Origin: Balanoglossus misakiensis
Taxonomy: Eukaryota; Hemichordata
Length of the DNA stretch: 64,000 nucleotides
Assembly (NCBI GenBank): GCA_040954595.2
Contig: CM082591.2
Coordinates: 6,944,001 to 7,008,000 of the forward strand
Direction: 5' to 3'
In this document: in pieces, positions 57,143 to 64,000 of the stretch
How positions within the stretch are numbered: position 1 is the first letter of the stretch
How the letters are laid out: the number at the start of each line of letters is the position of its first letter
The notes under the pieces: model-generated
Told to the model about the DNA's origin: nothing
Seen by the model: the letters and a program-made list of their open reading frames with translations, nothing else
Databases searched by the model: none
Program-made: the position numbers and the translations under genes

Positions 57143-57258
57143 ATTAGAACTTTCATACTGCGTACGACGCGCTGCCAGGCAAAGCGTTGCGTCCATAGGA
57201 CGTTCTTTACGTAACGCTGACGCGCATTTCAGTATCACACAGTCTTGGAGCAAGACTA
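57143..57258. repeat. Dispersed repeat beside the right 127-bp array
   Basis: CTTTCATACTGCGTACGACG and CGCTGCCAGGC as at 31150, running straight into the array. Confidence 0.7.
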
Positions 57259-57650
57259 GCCTGAGCGCATAAGAAAGTTTTCCGGTAGACTCTGTAGATC
57301 GACGTTTTGTTCTAAAATATCCATGGATGCTTCCAAACACCGTCTCGTCATTTGCATATACCGTTGTGATGCGTAGAACACATAGGCCTGAGCGCATAAG
57401 AAAGTTTTCTGGTAGACTCTGTAGATCGAGGTTTTGTTCTAAAATATCCATGGATGCTTCCAAACACCGTCTCGTCATTTACATATTCCGTTGTGATGCG
57501 TAGAACACATACGCCTGAGCGAAAAAGAAAGTTTTCCGGTAGTCTCTGTAGATCGACGTTTTGTTCTAAATATCCATGGATGCTTCCAAACACCGTCTCG
57601 TCATTTGCATATTCCGTTGTGATGCGTAGAACACATAGGCCTGAGCGCAT
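57259..57650 (-). repeat. 127-bp tandem repeat array at the right edge of the duplicated block
   Basis: Units start with GCCTGAGCG at 57259, 57386, 57513 and 57639 (spacings 127, 127, 126). The last is cut off after about 12 bp, where unique sequence begins. Confidence 0.88.
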
Positions 57651-58103
57651 AATAATCTTTACGGCCCTGATACGGGTTTTGCGGCCCGAGGTCGTACGGC
57701 GGAAGGATACACCCACTAGACCAATTTGCTGGACGGCACCAAATCTCTGGCACATAATGTAAATGCTTGTTTAGAAAATCTGTCTTGTCATGTTTCCTGT
57801 CCGACAATCAACAAGTTCATACTAGTACTTCACAACGACGTGAAATCAATCGATTTCCAGCTCTATGCGAGAAAAGGACATTCAACCACGGCCATCTTGA
57901 TCCAATGCTTAATGCATGGCATTCATCAAACTACTTGATTGGCTATCCCAATGATGACGTCAGAATATCGCAATGCATTCTTGGTAATAAGAAAAAAAAT
58001 TGCGCCAAAACACCGAAAAAGTAACAACCCTAATGCCGAGAAAGAGAAAAAGTGAGCAAAAGCAAGCTCTTGGAAACTAATTACACTTTACATGTATGTT
58101 AGT
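57651..58103. other. Gene-free spacer
   Basis: Unique-looking sequence with no supported exon. It separates the duplicated blocks from the next transposon. Confidence 0.5.
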
Positions 58104-59741
58104 CTAAAGGCCGAGTTACACGAGGCAACTCGGCAGGCAACTCGGTAGGCAATTCGACGCGCAACCCGAGTTGCCTACCGAGTTGCCTCGTGTGTATGAT
58201 CTAGTCGCCTCAATGGAACGCGTCTGGCGACGTCGCCTCAAAATCCGTCATGTCGGATTTTCGGGCGACGAGTTGCCTGACGCGCAAGCTGTTGCCCCGC
58301 GTTACCACTTTGCCTCGAATAAATTTTGACATCTGCACATGCAAAATTGGTGTTAATTTGTTATTTTACGAACCAGAAACTACAGACTGTAGACCTGTAC
58401 ACTTCCGAAAATATTGGGGAATAAGTATTTGCTATGAAATCGGATATTTGTATGTATTTATAGTTCAATATTTCCATATAACTCACGTTTTGTTAAAGAA
58501 ACTTTCAACTAATTATCTTGCCAGTGATGATATGAAAATAAACTACTATTCAGTTTCGCGAAAATGGTTATGATGATTGACTCGACATTGATTGCATTTC
58601 CGATTTTTGGGGTACCGCAACCAAATATCATAACCGAATTTCAGAATAATAAAACGCCAGCTTATGATTATCGCCCACAGTTCAAGAGTTCACAGCCAGT
58701 GTACATCATATATCTTTTTGGGCAAAACACGTGTCTATTTCGCCCGGTCATATCAACTTATAAATACAAATATAGTTCTATTTGTATTATTTTACATACA
58801 AACAAATCTTTCAATCAATATATTTCTTCTTTACAAAATATAGGCCTACTTCGTTCTTCTACAATGAAAAGTCCCACTTGTTATTACTTTCACTGTATTT
58901 CGAAACACGAATTTTGTATATTATCTATAACGTTTTTACAGATTGGCACGACTTTTGGCTCCGCATTTTTCACACATTTATATGATGTGCAGTTTGATAA
59001 TTCAGTAATCTTAATGTTAAATTGCGCAACTTTCTTCAATTTCCCCATAATCTACTCCCCTGTCTTACAAGGATTTAAACTCACCGGTTGATCTTTTATA
59101 AAAAAATAATACCTGGTTTCAAGTACATTTTATATAAAATTAAATTAAACTTAAGTTACTCCTGTTCTATTAAAAAATATTAAGTAACGTTTAAATTTTG
59201 TCTAATTTGGTATCACGATTAAAAAATCCGTATTCATCAATTAAATTAAGCACCCAAGCTAGTTTTTTTTCTTTTAATACTGATATAGACTTGCATATCA
59301 CCTGCTAACTGAGAACAAAAAATGTTTTTATTGATGAGGATACTGTTGAAGTGCGATACTAGTTAGTTTATTATGTCAATAGTAATACATGGTGGAGAAA
59401 GTATAGGTATTGTATGCAGTTGAAATTTGCAAACTTTTTTTGTAGTTTTTTCAAGAAAAAATACTCGGTCAGATGACCAGGTTGATCAGCTAAATCACAA
59501 GAATAATATATGCATGCTGTTGCCAGAATAACCACCAAATATTTATGCATAATATCGAATAAAGATTGAATTGTCGATCGGCTACTGAGGCGGCTGCACA
59601 TGCGCAGCCACTGTTTACGCGCAGCTAGTTGCCAGTCGAGTCGCTCCGTGTAACTGTTCGATGTAGCGTCGCGACTGGCGTTGCGCGTCGAGTTGCCCAC
59701 CGAGTTGCCTACCGAGTTGCCTCGTGTAACTCGGCCTTTAG
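58104..59741. mobile_element. 1.64-kb terminal-inverted-repeat element with GAGTTGCC subterminal repeats
   Basis: CTAAAGGCCGAGTTACACGA at the left is exactly inverted at the right end (TCGTGTAACTCGGCCTTTAG). Inside both ends, GAGTTGCCTACC-type motifs recur several times in both orientations, as transposase-binding arrays do. TA at the borders could be the target site. The AT-rich middle has a 175-codon open frame (58564-59091) without recognisable motifs, so I treat the element as non-autonomous. Confidence 0.78.
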
Positions 59742-59971
59742 GCCACGCCCAGGAATTGTATACCATGGCTGAGGCTACGAAAACACAAGTATTATAATGT
59801 GATGATAGGGACATCCTCTAGCTTTCCTCATGAAATACGTGAACGGGCAGCTACTTACATTGAATAATGAGTTAGAATACGTCACGGTTTGTTGAAATCA
59901 CCGTTAGTATAGAAATATTTAACAGACAGTTTGGAACGTTTCTCTGTGGAGCGCCCTGGCATTTCAAAGTA

Positions 59972-60062
59972 AGAGACTCCGACCTGCCATATTTGTCGTA
60001 TATATGTCGGAGACTCTCCGACCTGCCATATATGTTGTTCGGAGACTCTCTGACCTGCCATA
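59972..60062. repeat. Short tandem repeat (GGAGACTCTCCGACCTGCCATA)
   Basis: Three units of about 33-36 bp share GAGACTC and GACCTGCCATA just before the satellite starts. Confidence 0.7.
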
Positions 60063-63000
60063 CTTGCAATTTCTTCATTTTTTTGAAAAAAATCATGGGT
60101 TATAGCTCATGAAAATCTTCCAGAAATGAAAATTTTTTGGCATTGCGGAATATCACAATTTCTTCATTTTTTTGAAAAAATCATGGGTTATAGCTCATGA
60201 AAATCGTCCAGAAATGACAATACCTCGACGTTGCGGAATATCAAAATTTCTTCATTTTTTTAAAAAAATCATGGGTTATAGCTCATGAAAATCGTCCAGA
60301 AATGACAATATCTCGACTTTGCGGAATATCAAAATTTCTTCATTTTTTTGAAAAAATCATGGATTATAGCTCATGAAAATCGTCCAGAAATGACACTTTT
60401 TCGAATCTGCGGAATATCAAAATGTCTTCATTTTTTTGAAAAAATCATGGGTTATAGCTCATGAAAATCGTCCAGAAATGACAATTTTTCGACTTTGCGG
60501 AATATCAAAATGTCTTCATTTTTTTTGAAAAAATCATGGGTTTATAGCTCATGAAAATCGTCCAGAAATGACAATTTCTCGACTTTGCGGAATATCAAAA
60601 ATTCTTCTTTTGTTTGAAAAAATCATGGGTTATAGCTCATGAAAATCGTCCAGAAATGACGATTTTTCGACTTTGCGGAATATCAAAATTTCTTCATTTT
60701 TTTTAAAAAATCATGGGTTATAGCTCATGAAAATCGTCCAGAAATGACAATTTTTCGACTTTGCGGAATATCAAAATTTCTTCATTTGTTTGAAAAAAAT
60801 CATGGGTTATAGCTCATGAAAATCGTCCAGAAATGACAATTTCTCGACTTTGCGGAATATCAAAATTTCTTCATTTGTTTGAAAAAAATCATGGGTTATA
60901 GCTCATGAAAATCGTCCAGAAATGACAATACCTCGACGTTGCGGAATATCAAAATTTCTTCATTTTTTTGAAAAAAGCATGGGTTATAGCTCATGAAAAT
61001 CGTCCAGAAATGACAATATCTCGACTTTGCGGAATATCAAAATTTCTTAATTTTTTTGAAAAAATCATGGGTTTATAGCTCATGAAAATCGTCCAGAAAT
61101 GACAATTTCTCGACTTTGCGGAATATCAAAAATTCTTCTTTTGTTTGAAAAAATCATGGGTTATAGCTCATGAAAATCGTCCAGAAATGACGATTTTTCG
61201 ACTTTGCGGAATATCAAAATTTCTTCATTTTTTTTAAAAAATCATGGGTTATAGCTCATGAAAATCGTCCAGAAATGACAATTTTTCGACTTTGCGGAAT
61301 ATCAAAATTTCTTCATTTGTTTGAAAAAAATCATGGGTTATAGCTCATGAAAATCGTCCAGAAATGACAATTTCTCGACTTTGCGGAATATCAAAATTTC
61401 TTCATTTGTTTGAAAAAAATCATGGGTTATAGCTCATGAAAATCGTCCAGAAATGACAATACCTCGACGTTGCGGAATATCAAAATTTCTTCATTTTTTT
61501 GAAAAAAGCATGGGTTATAGCTCATGAAAATCGTCCAGAAATGACAATATCTCGACTTTGCGGAATATCAAAATTTCTTCATTTTTTTGAAAAAATCATG
61601 GATTATAGCTCATGAAAATCGTCCAGAAATGACACTTTTTCGAATCTGCGGAATATCAAAATGTCTTCATTTTTTTGAAAAAATCATGGTTTATAGCTCA
61701 TGAAAATCGTCCAGAAATGACAATTTTTCGACTTTGCGGAATATCAAAATGTCTTCATTTTTTTTTGAAAAAATCATGGTTTTATAGCTCATGAAAATCG
61801 TCCAGAAATGACAATTTTTCGACTTTGCGGAATATCAAAATTTCTTCATTTTTTAAAAAAATCATGGGTTATAGCTCATGAAAATCGTCCAGAAATGACA
61901 ATTTTTCGACTTTGCGGAATATCAAAATTTCTTCATTTGTTTGAAAAAAATCATGGGTTATAGCTCATGAAAATCGTCCAGAAATGACAATTTCTCGACT
62001 TTGCGGAATATCAAAATTTCTTCATTTGTTTGAAAAAAATCATGGGTTATAGCTCATGAAAATCGTCCAGAAATGACAATTTCTCGACTTTGCGAAATAT
62101 CAAAATTTCTTCATTTGTTTGAAAAAATCATGGGTTATAGCTCATGAAAATCGTCCAGAAATGACAATTTTTCGACTTTGCGGAATATCAAAATTTCTTC
62201 ATTTGTTTGAAAAAATCATGGGTTATAGCTCATGAAAATCGTCCAGAAATGACGATTTTTCGACTTTGCGGAATATCAAAATTTCTTCATTTATTTTTTA
62301 AATCATGGGTTATAGCTCATGAAAATCGTCCAGAAATGACAATTTTTCGACTTTGCGGAATATCAAAATTTCTTCATTTTGTTGAAAAAATCATGGGTTA
62401 TAGCTCATGAAAATCGTCCAGAAATGACAATTTTTCGACTTTGCGGAATATCAAAATTTCATCATTTTTTAGAAAAAATCATGGGTTATAGCTCATGAAA
62501 ATCGTCCAGAAATGACAATTTTTCGACTTTGCGGAATATCAAAATTTCTTCATTTGTTTGAAAAAATCATGGGTTATAGCTCATGAAAATCGTCCAGAAA
62601 TGACAATTTTTCGACTTTGCGGAATATCAAAATTTCTTCATTTTTTTGAAAAAATAATGGGTTATAGCTCATGAAAATCGTCCAGAAATGACAATTTATC
62701 GACTTTGCGGAATATCAAAATTTCTTCATTTTTTAGAAAAAATCATGGGTTATAGCTCATGAAAATCGTCCAGAAATGACAATTTTTCGACTTTGCGGAA
62801 TATCAAAATTTCTTCATTTGTTTGAAAAAATCATGGGTTATAGCTCATGAAAATCGTCCAGAAATGACGATTTTTCGACTTTGCGGAATATCAAAATTTC
62901 TTCATTTTTTTTCTAAATCATGGGTTATAGCTCATGAAAATCGTCCAGAAATGACGATTTTCGACTTTGCGGAATATCAAAATTTCTTCATTTTTTTAAA

Positions 63001-64000
63001 AAAATCATGGGTTATAGCTCATGAAAATCGTCCAGAAATGACAATACCTCGACGTTGCGGAATATCAAAATTTCTTCATTTTTTAAAAAAAATCATGGGT
63101 TATAGCTCATGAAAATCGTCCAGAAATGACAATATCTCGACTTTGCGGAATATCAAAATTTCTTCATTTTTTTGAAAAAATCATGGATTATAGCTCATGA
63201 AAATCGTCCAGAAATGACACTTTTTCGAATCTGCGGAATATCAAAATGTCTTCATTTTTTTGAAAAAATCATGGGTTATAGCTCATGAAAATCGTCCAGA
63301 AATGACAATTTTTCGACTTTGCGGAATATCAAAATGTCTTCATTTTTTTTGAAAAAATCATGGGTTTATAGCTCATGAAAATCGTCCAGAAATGACAATT
63401 TCTCGACTTTGCGGAATATCAAAAATTCTTCTTTTGTTTGAAAAAATCATGGGTTATAGCTCATGAAAATCGTCCAGAAATGACGATTTTTCGACTTTGC
63501 GGAATATCAAAATTTCTTCATTTTTTTTAAAAAATCATGGGTTATAGCTCATGAAAATCGTCCAGAAATGACAATTTTTCGACTTTGCGGAATATCAAAA
63601 TTTCTTCATTTGTTTGAAAAAAATCATGGGTTATAGCTCATGAAAATCGTCAAGAAATGACAATTTCTCGACTTTGCGGAATATCAAAATTTCTTCATTT
63701 GTTTGAAAAAAATCATGGGTTATAGCTCATGAAAATCGTCCAGAAATGACAATACCTCGACGTTGCGGAATATCAAAATTTCTTCATTTTTTTGAAAAAA
63801 GCATGGGTTATAGCTCATGAAAATCGTCCAGAAATGACAATATCTCGACTTTGCGGAATATCAAAATTTCTTCATTTTTTTGAAAAAATCATGGATTATA
63901 GCTCATGAAAATCGTCCAGAAATGACACTTTTTCGAATCTGCGGAATATCAAAATGTCTTCATTTTTTTGAAAAAATCATGGTTTATAGCTCATGAAAAT
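60063..64000. repeat. 88-bp satellite array, about 45 monomers, open at the window edge
   Basis: CATGGGTTATAGCTCATGAA recurs every 87-90 bp (for example 60094, 60182, 60270), followed by AATCGTCCAGAAATGACA, TTTTTCGACTTTGCGGAATA and TCAAAATTTCTTCATTT. Monomer variants return in a fixed order about every 702-708 bp, an eight-monomer higher-order unit. Frames reading WVIAHENRPEMTIF are products of the repeat and not genes. Confidence 0.95.

Larger units (their letters stand above)
55596..57258. other. Copy B upstream region, no gene seen
   Basis: Matches 29905-31260 almost throughout and must contain the copy B promoter; CCAATC lies on the minus strand at about 55773. It differs from copy A by a shorter TTAA element (55999-56226), a 388-bp insertion (56248-56635) and small indels. 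The dispersed repeat at 57143-57258 leads into the 127-bp array. Confidence 0.6.

Noticed and set aside
58564-59091. 175-codon plus-strand open frame inside the 1.64-kb element
   Set aside because: It is AT-rich, with no recognisable motif, no transposase signature and no splice context. It is probably a chance frame.
59371-59814. 147-codon minus-strand frame at the right end of the 1.64-kb element
   Set aside because: Its GNSVGNSVGNSTRNASRD-like stretch is the translation of the subterminal GAGTTGCC repeats.
62207-63112. Frames with repeated WVIAHENRPEMTIF
   Set aside because: Translations of the 88-bp satellite. The period is not a multiple of three in most units, so the frame is not conserved.
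60063-64000. CRISPR-like appearance of a regular repeat array
   Set aside because: The whole 88-bp unit is repeated with no unique spacers, and the DNA is eukaryotic.

Overview
The window is animal nuclear DNA. Every real gene has spliceosomal introns with GT..AG junctions, introns carry microsatellites and short inverted-repeat transposons, and the right end is a satellite array. Gene content (a ceramide-1-phosphate transfer protein gene and an expanded PARP14-like locus) and the density of TTAA-flanked MITEs suggest a marine invertebrate, perhaps a lancelet, hemichordate or similar deuterostome. That placement is inference; the sequence does not fix the species.

Layout. Positions 1-4177 hold no gene I can support, only small inverted-repeat elements. 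A two-exon gene at 4178-5745 (+) encodes a 212-residue GLTP-fold protein, CPTP. Its single intron holds a foldback element and a relict satellite monomer, and a 5'-truncated LINE tail begins just after its stop codon. Positions 6102-8969 are MITEs, a microsatellite, a hairpin and a 127-bp tandem repeat. The rest is dominated by two tandem PARP14-like genes on the minus strand. Copy A (8970-29904) and copy B (31776-55595) each have 29 coding exons. I traced every junction by hand and both reading frames stay open, predicting about 2872 and 2954 residues.

The order in both proteins is: N-terminal RRM-like domain; acidic linker; one giant exon coding for an acidic then Gln/Pro-rich low-complexity region; three RRMs; a long KH-rich exon; four macrodomains; a KH-like segment; WWE; PARP catalytic domain with a His-Tyr-Met triad. 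The architecture implies a mono-ADP-ribosyltransferase that also binds ADP-ribose and probably RNA. Vertebrate PARP14 works in interferon-linked and antiviral responses, so an immune role is plausible but not shown here.

The two copies are nearly identical in exons and introns, yet differ by at least five clean transposon insertions and by large in-frame indels in the low-complexity exon. This means either a recent tandem duplication in a TE-active genome or two haplotypes joined by the assembler. Past copy B lie a repeat-rich stretch (55.6-57.7 kb), a 1.64-kb terminal-inverted-repeat element (58.1-59.7 kb) and, from about 60.06 kb to the window edge, an 88-bp satellite with an eight-monomer higher-order period.
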